From Rhodopirellula sp. P2 (GTDB lineage Bacteria; Planctomycetota; Planctomycetia; Pirellulales; Pirellulaceae), in NCBI RefSeq assembly GCF_028768465.1, contig NZ_CP118225.1, positions 5,809,001-5,873,000 of the forward strand: a stretch of 64,000 nt of DNA, in the 5' to 3' direction. This document shows, one piece after another, positions 46,246-54,125 of this stretch; within the stretch, counting starts at the first letter, position 1; each line of letters starts with the position of its first letter. The translations under genes and the position numbers were made by a program. The notes below the pieces were generated by a model. That model saw nothing but the letters and a program-made list of their open reading frames with translations. It had not been told where the DNA came from and searched no databases.

Positions 46246-47592
46246 GTGCAGACTTTGAAAACAGCCGCTATCGTCGTACTCATGACGACGGTCCTTTACG
46301 GGGCCTGGATTTCCATGACGACTCCTCCCGATGCGCTGCCACCTGAAGTGGCGCGGGACCTGATCGTTGATGCGGACACGTTTGACATCAGCGACGGGAT
46401 TCCGGAAGCCTTGGGCAGTCTGGATCCCCTCGCGGAATTCGGAATCGACGACGGAACCGCCAACGGGAATGCGTCCAGCGGAGGCTTTGACGACCTCGAC
46501 ATGGCGCTCAATGAGTCCGCCAACGGCCTGAATTCTCCCGAGAGTTTCGCGGCCAACGGTCCCAATGAGCCGAATGCAGCGGCGGACACCATGCCGATGG
46601 ATTCGATCAACCGCAGCTTCGCTGACGTGCCTTCCTCGGCAACCGAAAACCTCGGTGCAGAACCCGAATCCTTCTCGATGTCCGATCTGGATTCACCTGC
46701 GGTCGACCTGCAAGCCAGCCGGTTGCCCGAAGTGACGCCTGGTTCGAGCACACCGATTCAACTCAACCCAAATCAAGAATACACCTCGACTGGGGCCAAG
46801 TACTCTGCTCCCGATCCCAACGCGGCCGTGGCTTCCGTCGATTCGTCGGAACGCCCCACCAGCGAAAACGCTGCGGCCGAGCCCAATCAAATTGCCGCGG
46901 CAGGTTTGAGCAACGCAATCGCGACTGCTGATCGTCAGTACCACTCGGATCGACGCCGCGAAGCTCTGGCAACGCTGAGCCTGTTCTACGAGACACCCAA
47001 CCTGACCAGCGAACAGCGTGATGAATTGCTCAGTCGGCTCGACCCTCTTGCCGCTGAAGTGATCTACTCGAGCGAACACTTGTTGGCCGAACCGCATCGC
47101 GTCGCCCCCAATGAAACGTTGATGGACATCGCCGACCAGTACGAAGTGCCTTGGCAATTGCTGGCGAACATCAACGGCGTGGACGACCCCGTCACCATCT
47201 TGCCCGGCACCGATTTGAAAGTGGTCCGTGGACCGTTTCGTGGCGACATCGATCTGAAACACCAAGAACTGACGATGTTCGTCGGCGACTTGTACGCAGG
47301 TCGTTTCAAGATCGCCGTTGGAAGTGACCCCGCTCCGAAACCAGGGGCCTACACCATCCAAGAAAAACAGTCGGCCAAGACCTACTACGACATGTCTGGG
47401 ACTCCCGTCCCACCCGGCAACCCACGCAACCCCTACGGGTCGATGTGGATTGACTTGGGATCGGGTTTGAGCATTCACGGAAGCCCCGACGCAAACGCTC
47501 CCACCGACAAGGGCTGCATCAGCGTCGCCGGCAACTATTCGCGAGACGTCTTTGGCATCTTGTCCGAAGGATCGTCGGTCACCATTCGTTGA
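46246..47592 (+). CDS. L,D-transpeptidase (YkuD) with LysM domain
   Basis: The protein has 448 residues from the GTG at 46246, which has GGGGAG nine bases upstream and begins a membrane anchor (LKTAAIVVLMTTVLYGAWIS). The frame is open to 46171. A long Asn/Ala/Ser/Glu-rich linker is followed by a LysM domain (HRVAPNETLMDIADQYEVPW, LPGTDLKVV). A YkuD catalytic domain follows, with IHGSPDANAP and the catalytic Cys in DKGCIS (His near 411, Cys near 424). The residue after GCIS is Val where many family members have Arg. The enzyme would cross-link peptidoglycan, 3-3 type, in the periplasm. Planctomycetes do have peptidoglycan, so this fits. Confidence 0.9.
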   Translation: MQTLKTAAIVVLMTTVLYGAWISMTTPPDALPPEVARDLIVDADTFDISDGIPEALGSLDPLAEFGIDDGTANGNASSGGFDDLDMALNESANGLNSPESFAANGPNEPNAAADTMPMDSINRSFADVPSSATENLGAEPESFSMSDLDSPAVDLQASRLPEVTPGSSTPIQLNPNQEYTSTGAKYSAPDPNAAVASVDSSERPTSENAAAEPNQIAAAGLSNAIATADRQYHSDRRREALATLSLFYETPNLTSEQRDELLSRLDPLAAEVIYSSEHLLAEPHRVAPNETLMDIADQYEVPWQLLANINGVDDPVTILPGTDLKVVRGPFRGDIDLKHQELTMFVGDLYAGRFKIAVGSDPAPKPGAYTIQEKQSAKTYYDMSGTPVPPGNPRNPYGSMWIDLGSGLSIHGSPDANAPTDKGCISVAGNYSRDVFGILSEGSSVTIR

Positions 47593-47736
47593 ACCGGCCG
47601 CGACAGCATCGCTCGGTCCTCCGGGTGATCTGCCCAACCGCGAACAGCGGTTTCCAATCCACGCCGTGTTGAAAGACGCTGCATTGGCCGTTGGCCAGTT
47701 TCGATCGCGTGAGCCCCGGTGGTTCACGCCGGGCAT

Positions 47737-48627
47737 TCACGCCCCGCGATTCAGTCGCATCAGCGCCGCCAATTCGACCAAGTGGCGAAGCGAATCACAG
47801 TGAGCCGTGTAACGCAGACGCGGTCGCAACTTGTCGCTCAACGCTCGGCCACCAATCAGCAGCGGCACGTCCTCCCCGAGTGACTCAGCCAACTGGTTTT
47901 GAGCGGCGACGAACATGCCTGGTTCGCTGACCGACGAAATGCTCATCCACACCATTTGTGGGTCATAGTCGTGAGCCGCTTGGACGAAGCTTTCCATCGG
48001 CAGGTCATTGCCCAAACTCGTCGCGTTCCAACCGACTTCTCGCAAAGCCAGCTCCACCAACATCGTGGGCAATTGATAGGGGTCCCCCTCGGGCGCCCCT
48101 CCAATCGCAACTGGGGCGGAGGAAGCCGGAGCGGGTAGCTCGGACCGCAGCTCGTGTATCAGCCGCATCGCAATTTCGCACCCGCGACGTTCTTGATAGA
48201 CGTCCAAAGCATTGCAATCCCAAGCCTCGCCAAACCCGTGCATCGCGTCGGTGATCAACGATTCGGCGGCTTCACTTCGCGTGGCCCCTGACGCCACCTT
48301 CTTCGCCAACAGCTCGCGACAGGTGACTTCTTCACCAGCCGCCAACGCATCCCGAAATTGCTGGTTCAGTGGATCGGCATTGCCCTCAATTCGCGTCGTC
48401 CGACTCGGTGACAACTGGGGCAGCCCCAACACATCAGGACGCAGCAGGCACCGATCGTTGGCATGCACAAAGGCTTGCAACGCATCCAAGGTGATTCTTC
48501 GGTGGCCGCCCGCGGTCTTGATCACGGGAATCGTGCCCTTGTCGCACCAACGTTTGACCGATGACTCACTGACTTCCATCGCAGCGGCAATCTGCTTCGG
48601 AGAAAACTGGGGCTGACGAGCTGCCAC
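47737..48627 (-). CDS. CarH/LitR-like regulator (MerR-type HTH + B12-binding-like fold) lacking the cobalamin histidines
   Basis: This 296-residue protein has an excisionase/MerR-type HTH (residues 8-55; FSPKQIAAAMEVSESSVKRW, GGHRRI), a four-helix bundle (about 85-165) and a Rossmann-like domain (about 170-290; PTMLVELALREVGWNATSLG, MVWMSISS, VPLLIGG). This is the CarH/LitR layout of light- and B12-dependent repressors. By eye Trp136 and Glu146 match the Trp and Glu of the CarH helical bundle. The neighbouring His positions are Asp137 and Arg147, and the lower-ligand motif DxHxxG reads DPYQLP, with Tyr184 for His. It is divergent from a sigma factor across an array of TGAACGTTT boxes, so autoregulation and sigma control are likely. 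Confidence 0.85.
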   Translation of the reverse strand: MAARQPQFSPKQIAAAMEVSESSVKRWCDKGTIPVIKTAGGHRRITLDALQAFVHANDRCLLRPDVLGLPQLSPSRTTRIEGNADPLNQQFRDALAAGEEVTCRELLAKKVASGATRSEAAESLITDAMHGFGEAWDCNALDVYQERRGCEIAMRLIHELRSELPAPASSAPVAIGGAPEGDPYQLPTMLVELALREVGWNATSLGNDLPMESFVQAAHDYDPQMVWMSISSVSEPGMFVAAQNQLAESLGEDVPLLIGGRALSDKLRPRLRYTAHCDSLRHLVELAALMRLNRGA

Positions 48628-48664
48628 GGCAACGTTTGGGGCGAGAGGAGGGAGGGAGGGAGGC

Positions 48665-48748
48665 GTGAACGTTTCATGCGATGCGTTGAACGTTTTAAGA
48701 CCGCCAATGAACCGTTGTAGTGTAAACGATTGGCAATTGTGAACGATT
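48665..48748. promoter_or_regulatory. Direct-repeat operator array TGAACGTTT on the regulator side
   Basis: TGAACGTTT occurs at 48666-48674 and 48687-48695, with TGAACCGTT at 48708-48716, exactly 21 bp apart each (two helical turns). TGAACGATT at 48740-48748 follows after a further 32 bp, and a weaker TAAACGATT lies at 48723-48731. The array starts 38 bp before the regulator start codon. Direct repeats spaced by helical turns are how CarH-type tetramers bind DNA, so autorepression of the regulator is the natural reading. Confidence 0.65.
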
Positions 48749-48780
48749 TCGAACCACCCAATCGACGAATTCGGAGCGAA

Positions 48781-48789
48781 AAACGTTCA
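48781..48789. promoter_or_regulatory. Inverted copy of the TGAACGTTT box
   Basis: AAACGTTCA, the reverse complement of the array box, sits between the regulator-side array and the candidate sigma promoter. It is preceded by AA and followed by CC, as is the other inverted copy at 48910-48918. Confidence 0.55.
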
Positions 48790-48850
48790 CCTCAGACCGC
48801 AGTTTCGGATTCACTCGATGGTTCCTTTCCCAAAAACTGGTCGAATTCGC

Positions 48851-48879
48851 TTGCGTCTTGTTTCACACACCGCTATACC
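48851..48879 (+). promoter_or_regulatory. Candidate promoter of the sigma factor gene
   Basis: TTGCGT (48851-48856) and TATACC (48874-48879) are separated by 17 bp and resemble -35 and -10 hexamers of housekeeping type. Transcription would start near 48886, directly before the inverted box pair at 48891-48918. It would leave a 5' leader of about 200 nt. Confidence 0.45.
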
Positions 48880-48890
48880 AATGGACGAGA

Positions 48891-48918
48891 TGAACGTTTC
48901 CAACAACCAAAACGTTCA
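48891..48918. promoter_or_regulatory. Perfect inverted pair of TGAACGTTT boxes over the presumed start site
   Basis: TGAACGTTT (48891-48899) and AAACGTTCA (48910-48918) form a perfect 9-bp inverted repeat with a 10-nt spacer. It lies just downstream of the candidate -10 element. A protein bound here would block the sigma factor promoter. Together with 48665-48748 and 48781-48789 it gives at least six box copies in 254 bp. Confidence 0.65.
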
Positions 48919-49093
48919 CCTCGTGTTTCTGTTCGGCACGTCAATTGCGGAACACGTGACGCAATGTCCATTGGGTTGGAAGAGGACGCTGGCTCGGAAT
49001 TGCCGTTTGGCAACTTCCGCCGTCAGCACTTCCTGACTGACCCCGCGATTTAGCTATCAGCCACCCAGCCCAGCCATTCGAGAAGGTCGAAAC

Positions 49094-50116
49094 ATGTCCA
49101 CCCTCACCGCATCCTCCGTCCCTGCCCGTCGCCCTGCCTGGCTCCAGAGCCCTGAGTTGTCCCAGGCGGTCACGGAAGTTCAGCCACTGCTGTCAGATCA
49201 CTCCCACGCGGACGCTCCAACCTTGCGAAAGCTGACCAAACGACGGTTGCGAGCGGAAATCGACTTCATCTCGAACGACCGTTTCACGATGTCGCGAGAA
49301 GGCAAGCGGATCTTCTCCTCCGAACTCGGGTTGGCACCCCGCGAAACGGCATTGGGGCTCGCGACGATTCGTCGAAGCGGTGTGGACCTTCCGATTCACC
49401 TGGGTCGACTGTGTGAGGCACCGTTGCTGAAGCCCGAACAAGAAAAGATGCTGTTCGAACGGATGAACTACCTCCTGCAACAGGCCGCAATCCATCGCAG
49501 TGTTCTCAACCCAGAGCGTCCCTCTCGTCACCGCTTGGAGTTGATTGATTTGCTGCTTGCTTTGGCGGACTGGCATCGCGACCGGATTGTCGAAGCCAAC
49601 TTGCGGTTGGTGTTTTCGATTGTCAAGAAGTTCGTCAATCCCAACAACACCTTTGACGATTTACTCAGCGACGGCATCGTGGCGTTGATCCGAGCCGTTG
49701 AAAAGTTTGACTTCGATCGCGGGTTCCGCTTCAGCACTTACGCCACGCAAGTCGTTCGCCGCAATTCTTACCGCATCGTTGTGTTGAATCAGCAAGAACG
49801 TCAAAAGGTCCAAGGGGGGCTGCAGGACATGGACATCGATCTGAAAGAGGAAGAACATTCCTCGGCGATCAGTGAAAAACGCTGGCACGAATTGCGAAGC
49901 CGGTTGAGCGTGATGCTAGGCGACTTGGACCGTCGAGAAAAATTCATCATTCGCGCCCGCTTCTCTCTGGGACCACACCGGAAAGTCCACACGCTGCAAT
50001 CGTTGGCCGATCGGCTGGGTGTTTCCAAGGAACGCGTCCGCCAATTGGAACGGCGCGCGATGGACAAATTGCGAGCGATGGCCGGCGACGTCCAACTGGC
50101 GGAATTGGAAGCCTGA
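49094..50116 (+). CDS. Sigma-70 family RNA polymerase sigma factor
   Basis: This 340-residue sigma factor is of the RpoD/RpoH type, larger than ECF. Region 1.2-like sequence is near 105-130. Region 2 is clear (VEANLRLVFSIVKKFVNPNN, then DDLLSDGIVALIRAVEKFDF, FDRGFRFSTYATQVVRRNSY with the -10-contacting aromatic residues). Region 3 is weak. Region 4 ends the protein (DRREKFIIRARFSLG, LQSLADRLGVSKERVRQLER). It lies divergent from the CarH/LitR-like regulator and starts a run with the TIGR01777 gene 6 bp later and a small membrane protein. It is likely the effector of a stress or light response. Confidence 0.93.
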   Translation: MSTLTASSVPARRPAWLQSPELSQAVTEVQPLLSDHSHADAPTLRKLTKRRLRAEIDFISNDRFTMSREGKRIFSSELGLAPRETALGLATIRRSGVDLPIHLGRLCEAPLLKPEQEKMLFERMNYLLQQAAIHRSVLNPERPSRHRLELIDLLLALADWHRDRIVEANLRLVFSIVKKFVNPNNTFDDLLSDGIVALIRAVEKFDFDRGFRFSTYATQVVRRNSYRIVVLNQQERQKVQGGLQDMDIDLKEEEHSSAISEKRWHELRSRLSVMLGDLDRREKFIIRARFSLGPHRKVHTLQSLADRLGVSKERVRQLERRAMDKLRAMAGDVQLAELEA

Positions 50117-50122
50117 GCTCAA

Positions 50123-51658
50123 GTGCCTTCCCCAATCAATCAGGACAGCGACCACCCCGGTTCTGATATGCAATCCGATGTCCAACAGCCGAGCGTTCCC
50201 GACCAACGCCACTCGGTTGATCTTCCCGCTGAGTGCCAAGCTCAACCAGGAACACAGCATTACATCGCGCGAGTCGACTTGCCCGTCAGCATCGATCAAG
50301 CGTTCGCGTATCACGAGCGCCCCGGTTGCCTGAATCGACTCACGCCACCCTGGGAACAGGTCCAACTCGAACACTCGGACCAATCCTTGGCCCCCGGCAG
50401 CCGCGTGACCTTGAAAACCAAGATCGCCGGGATCCCGGTGCGGTGGCGAGCCCGGCACGTGTGGTGCCAGCCTCCCCATGGCTTCGCCGACGTTCAGGAC
50501 TCGGGCCCGTTCTCCCGATGGTGTCACCAGCACCGATTTGAGTCATTGGCCCCCAAGCATTCCCAGCTGACCGACGCGATCGAGTACAAACTGCCTGCGG
50601 GAATGGCGGGCAAATTGCTCGGAAGCGGGAAGGCCCGCCGGACCATCGAAGCGATGTTCGCCTATCGCCACCGAGTCACCCAGGATGATTTGCAGATGTT
50701 GGTCGATTACCCCATGAGTCCCAAAACGATTGCCGTCTCCGGAGCCAGCGGTTTGGTAGGCGGTGGCCTGTGCACCCTGCTGAGTTTGCTCGGTCACAAA
50801 GTCGTCACGATCACACGAGACGAGCACGGCACGGAGGATCAACACGGCAAACCAAGTAGCATTGCGGCTTGGGGCAGCCCTCCCGAATTCGCGAAGTTTG
50901 AAACGGTCGATGTGGTCATTCATTTGGCGGGCAAATCGGTCGCTGGCAAAAGGTGGACTCCCAAAGTCAAACAACAAATCCGCGAAAGTCGTGTCGAGAA
51001 AACACGTGCACTCTGCGAAGGGCTTGCCCAGCTGAAACAGAAGCCCGCTGTCCTGATTTGTGCCTCAGCAACCGGATTTTATGGAGACCGCGGCGAAGAA
51101 GTTCTGACGGAGACCTCTTCCAGCGGCGACGACTTTCTGTCGGAGGTGGCTGGTCAGTGGGAAGACGCCTGCCAACCGGCTCGCGAAGCAGGAATCCGAG
51201 TGGTCAACACACGGTTCGGAATGGTGCTTTCTCCGCAGGGTGGGGCACTGCAACAAATGCTGTTGCCGGCCAAACTGATGGGTGGCAAACTGGGCGATGG
51301 AAACCAGTGGTGGTCGTGGATCGCTCTCGACGATGTGCTGGGTGCGATCGTCCACTGCATTCACCACGACGAGATCTCAGGCCCAGTCAACTTTGTCGCG
51401 CCGGCCCCCATCCGAAATCGCGAATTCGCGAAGACGTTGGGGCAGGTTTTGAATCGTCCGGCAATCTTCCCGGCGCCCAAGTTTGGTCTCCGGTTGGCAT
51501 TGGGTGAAATGGCCGAGGTGTTGCTGCTCGCCAGTTCACGTGTCATCCCGGAACGCCTGCAGCAGACCGGCTATGCGTTTCGCTTTCCTGAGTTGAAAGA
51601 CTGCTTGCGGACACTGCTTGGGAAAGAACGCAAGCCGTCGGCGACAACCGACTCATGA
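50123..51658 (+). CDS. TIGR01777 epimerase with N-terminal SRPBCC domain
   Basis: This 511-residue fusion has residues 45-190 as a polyketide-cyclase/SRPBCC fold (ARVDLPVSIDQAFAYHERPG, LPAGMAGKLLGSGKARRTIE). An NAD(P)-binding SDR/epimerase of the TIGR01777 (YfcH-like) type starts at 201 (KTIAVSGASGLVGGGL, then VVIHLAGKSVAGKRWTPKVK, ASATGFYGDRGEE). A C-terminal DUF1731-like segment follows (FRFPELKDCLRTLL). Homologs recur in light- and LitR-linked gene sets with photolyases and fatty-acid modifying enzymes, which fits the upstream regulator. It is 6 bp after the sigma gene and overlaps the next start by 4 bp. The substrate is unknown, possibly a lipid or isoprenoid. Confidence 0.9.
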   Translation: MPSPINQDSDHPGSDMQSDVQQPSVPDQRHSVDLPAECQAQPGTQHYIARVDLPVSIDQAFAYHERPGCLNRLTPPWEQVQLEHSDQSLAPGSRVTLKTKIAGIPVRWRARHVWCQPPHGFADVQDSGPFSRWCHQHRFESLAPKHSQLTDAIEYKLPAGMAGKLLGSGKARRTIEAMFAYRHRVTQDDLQMLVDYPMSPKTIAVSGASGLVGGGLCTLLSLLGHKVVTITRDEHGTEDQHGKPSSIAAWGSPPEFAKFETVDVVIHLAGKSVAGKRWTPKVKQQIRESRVEKTRALCEGLAQLKQKPAVLICASATGFYGDRGEEVLTETSSSGDDFLSEVAGQWEDACQPAREAGIRVVNTRFGMVLSPQGGALQQMLLPAKLMGGKLGDGNQWWSWIALDDVLGAIVHCIHHDEISGPVNFVAPAPIRNREFAKTLGQVLNRPAIFPAPKFGLRLALGEMAEVLLLASSRVIPERLQQTGYAFRFPELKDCLRTLLGKERKPSATTDS

Positions 51659-52104
51659 ACGCGAATTTGCTGTTTCTGCTGAACGTCCTGTCGACGTGGT
51701 ACATGGTCGGATTGATTTGGATGGTTCAAATCGTCCACTACAAAATGTTCGACCGCGTCGGAGAAGATGTCTTTGCAAAGTATGCGACGGACCATGCTCG
51801 ATTGATCACGCCGATCGTCGCGATCCCGATGCTGATCGAAATCGCCACCGCAGTCGGATTGCTGATGACGCGGCCCACCGGGCTTTCGTTGACCTGGGCA
51901 GCGGTTGGCTTGGTGCTGCTACTCATCATTTGGATCAGCACCGCGGCATTGCAAGTCCCGGCGCATGGCAAATTGGCTTCTGGATTTCAGACCGACGTTC
52001 ACAACACGCTGGTGGCGACCAATTGGATTCGGACAGTCGCTTGGTCGATCCGCGGCGTTCTCGTGGGCTGGGCGTTGTGGACGTTGCTCCCATCGAGCGG
52101 TTGA
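51655..52104 (+). CDS. Four-helix membrane protein in the sigma/TIGR01777 operon
   Basis: This 149-residue protein has four hydrophobic segments: about 5-24 (LLFLLNVLSTWYMVGLIWMV), 50-70, 78-98 and 122-142. Between helices are WMVQIVHYKMFDRVG and HGKLASGFQTDVHNTLVATN with several His and Asn residues. I do not recognise the family with certainty; similar small proteins accompany TIGR01777 genes. It starts within the preceding stop codon (ATGA), so it belongs to the same operon. A role in membrane protection or lipid handling is only a guess. Confidence 0.8.
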   Translation: MNANLLFLLNVLSTWYMVGLIWMVQIVHYKMFDRVGEDVFAKYATDHARLITPIVAIPMLIEIATAVGLLMTRPTGLSLTWAAVGLVLLLIIWISTAALQVPAHGKLASGFQTDVHNTLVATNWIRTVAWSIRGVLVGWALWTLLPSSG

Positions 52105-52320
52105 GGGCGTGCTTCAAAATCCAGCCTGAAAAGTCCAGCGCACGGAACGAGTGCCGAGTGGATTGAATTCAGTTAAGATGGGGCGTCGGCGAAGGATCAC
52201 TTTGCCGCCGTTCGCCGAATGGCACTTACTTCCCCCTGCCTCTGGGAGGGTGAAATCCAAAAGTAAGTGACTTCGGCCATGTGCCCCATCTCCCACCCCA
52301 CTCCCGCCTTCACTTTCTTT

Positions 52321-53373
52321 ATGTCCCAAAAAACGTTTGGATCGCTGCTGCTCGCGATCACAGTTTGCTTCGGAACCCTCGGTTCCGTCTCCCCCATTCA
52401 CGCCGACCAACCGGTTCAATTGATCTTTGACACCGACCTTGGAAACGACGTCGACGACGCGTTGGCCATGGGCGTCATCCATTCCTTGCAGTCACGTGGC
52501 GAGTGCGAATTGCTGGCCGTGACGATCACCAAAGACCATGAATTGGCCGCCCCGTTCGCAGACGTGGTCAACACGTTTTATGGCCGCGGTGACATTCCGA
52601 TCGGTGTTTGCCGCAGTGACGTCACCAACGGCGAAGGACGCTTCAACGGATTGGCCGCCATCCAGGACGACGGGAAAGACCGTTACCCGCATGACTTGCG
52701 AAGTGGCAAAGACGCTCCGCATGCCGTCGAGGTTTTGCGTCGCGTGCTTGCCGAAGCAGAAGACAACAGCGTGGTGATCGCGCAGGTTGGATTCTCAACC
52801 AACTTGGCCGACCTGCTCGATTCCCCCGCCGACGATCTCAGCCCTCTGTCCGGGAAAGACCTCGTCAAGAAGAAAGTTCAGCGTCTCAGTGTGATGGCGG
52901 GCGCCTTCGAACAGATCAAGGACAGCAAAGGTCAGCCACATGACCACAAAGAGTACAACGTCATCAAAGACATTCCCGCAGCACAAAAGCTTGCCAAAGA
53001 ATGGCCAACGCCGATTCTTTGGAGTGGCTATGAGATCGGGATCGCGCTTCGTTACCCTCACGAAAGCATTGAACAAGACTACGGCTACGTCGAGCACCAT
53101 CCTTTGGCCGAAGCCTACATCGCTTACAACCCACCGCCTCACGATCGTCCGACGTGGGACCTGACCTGCGTCTTGCAATTGGTCCGTCCAGATCGTGACT
53201 ACTTCGGTTTGACTTCCGTCGGAACGGTCACCGTTGCTGACGATGGTTTGACAACGTTCTCAGAGGACGCCAACGGCCGCGACCAGTACTTCACTCTCAA
53301 CGACGCACAAATCGCGAGAACTTTGGAAGCACTGCAATTGCTTTCCAGCGAACCACCCCACGCCGTTCGTTAA
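52321..53373 (+). CDS. Exported nucleoside-hydrolase-family protein, paralog 2
   Basis: The protein has 350 residues from the ATG at 52321 (signal peptide MSQKTFGSLLLAITVCFGTL, cleavage near IHADQ); the frame opens at 52267. It has IFDTDLGNDVDDALAMGVIH for the metal-binding Asp cluster, VVIAQVGFSTNLADLLDSPA, LSVMAGAFEQ and DRPTWDLTCVLQLVRPDRDY. It is colinear with paralog 1 at 36176-37228 along the whole length, and about half the residues look identical. It is probably a periplasmic nucleoside or N-glycoside hydrolase. A short inverted pair, CACTTACT (52223-52230) with AGTAAGTG (52262-52269), lies upstream. Confidence 0.88.
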   Translation: MSQKTFGSLLLAITVCFGTLGSVSPIHADQPVQLIFDTDLGNDVDDALAMGVIHSLQSRGECELLAVTITKDHELAAPFADVVNTFYGRGDIPIGVCRSDVTNGEGRFNGLAAIQDDGKDRYPHDLRSGKDAPHAVEVLRRVLAEAEDNSVVIAQVGFSTNLADLLDSPADDLSPLSGKDLVKKKVQRLSVMAGAFEQIKDSKGQPHDHKEYNVIKDIPAAQKLAKEWPTPILWSGYEIGIALRYPHESIEQDYGYVEHHPLAEAYIAYNPPPHDRPTWDLTCVLQLVRPDRDYFGLTSVGTVTVADDGLTTFSEDANGRDQYFTLNDAQIARTLEALQLLSSEPPHAVR

Positions 53374-53551
53374 GATTTTCCACGCACGATCTTCGACTGC
53401 TTCGCGGTCGGCCATCCCGGCCGTGAAGTGATCGGGGCCGCGTCTTGGATACGATTCGTTCTCCTCCTATTTTCTTCTCGATCCAGTTCCCGTTGGCGCA
53501 TGCCCTGAGTTCGCAGCCAAGCACGTCTGGTTCGAAGGCTCCGAAAGGATT

Positions 53552-54094
53552 TTGAAAGCCGTGATCGCGAGATTGATTTCCCTTCGCTGCGATCACTGCG
53601 GCGCGCCGATCGACGTCAAGCCGAAGGCCAAGTACGTGACCTGCGGTTATTGCCACGCCAACCTGGCGATTCATCACACCGGTTCGTCGTACTCCACCGA
53701 GCTGATCGAAGACCTCAAAGAAACAACCAACGCACTCGTCAAAGATGTCGCGTTGATCAAACACAACGCCGCACTGGATCGCCTCGATGAACAGTGGGAG
53801 CGGTGGCGTTTACAAACGCTGGGCACCAACAAACACGGGCGGCAGATCACCCAGCCACCCAACCCGGTCGTTTCCATCTTCGGGTTTGGTTTTGTGTTCG
53901 TCTTTGCGTTGGTCTGGACCGGCATGGCGGCGATGATGTTCGCCCCCATGGCCTTGTTCGGACTGATCTTCCTGGTCATGGCCGTCGTGGGGCTGTTCAG
54001 TTCGTTCTCCAAGACCAACGAATACCACGCCAAGCGACGACGCTACATGCAGGAACGTCAGTCGCTGGTCGAACAGATTCAAAACGGCGACTGA
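53552..54094 (+). CDS. Zinc-ribbon membrane protein
   Basis: This 180-residue protein has an N-terminal zinc ribbon, CDHCGAP then CGYCHANLAI (two CxxC pairs, residues about 13-34). A charged helical stretch (DLKETTNALVKDVALIKHNA) follows. Two adjacent transmembrane helices are near residues 106-145 (VSIFGFGFVFVFALVWTGMA, APMALFGLIFLVMAVVGLFS). A basic C-terminal helix (YHAKRRRYMQERQSLVEQIQ) ends it. The start is TTG or the GTG three codons later. It stands alone after the nucleoside hydrolase. Function unknown; the ribbon suggests nucleic-acid or protein binding at the membrane. Confidence 0.75.
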   Translation: MKAVIARLISLRCDHCGAPIDVKPKAKYVTCGYCHANLAIHHTGSSYSTELIEDLKETTNALVKDVALIKHNAALDRLDEQWERWRLQTLGTNKHGRQITQPPNPVVSIFGFGFVFVFALVWTGMAAMMFAPMALFGLIFLVMAVVGLFSSFSKTNEYHAKRRRYMQERQSLVEQIQNGD

Positions 54095-54125
54095 ACGCCC
54101 TTGGATGGATGCCTGCTACTCAGCA

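Noticed and set aside
46693..47736. 347-codon minus-strand frame opposite the L,D-transpeptidase
   Set aside because: The plus strand has intact LysM and YkuD motifs; the minus frame is a shadow.
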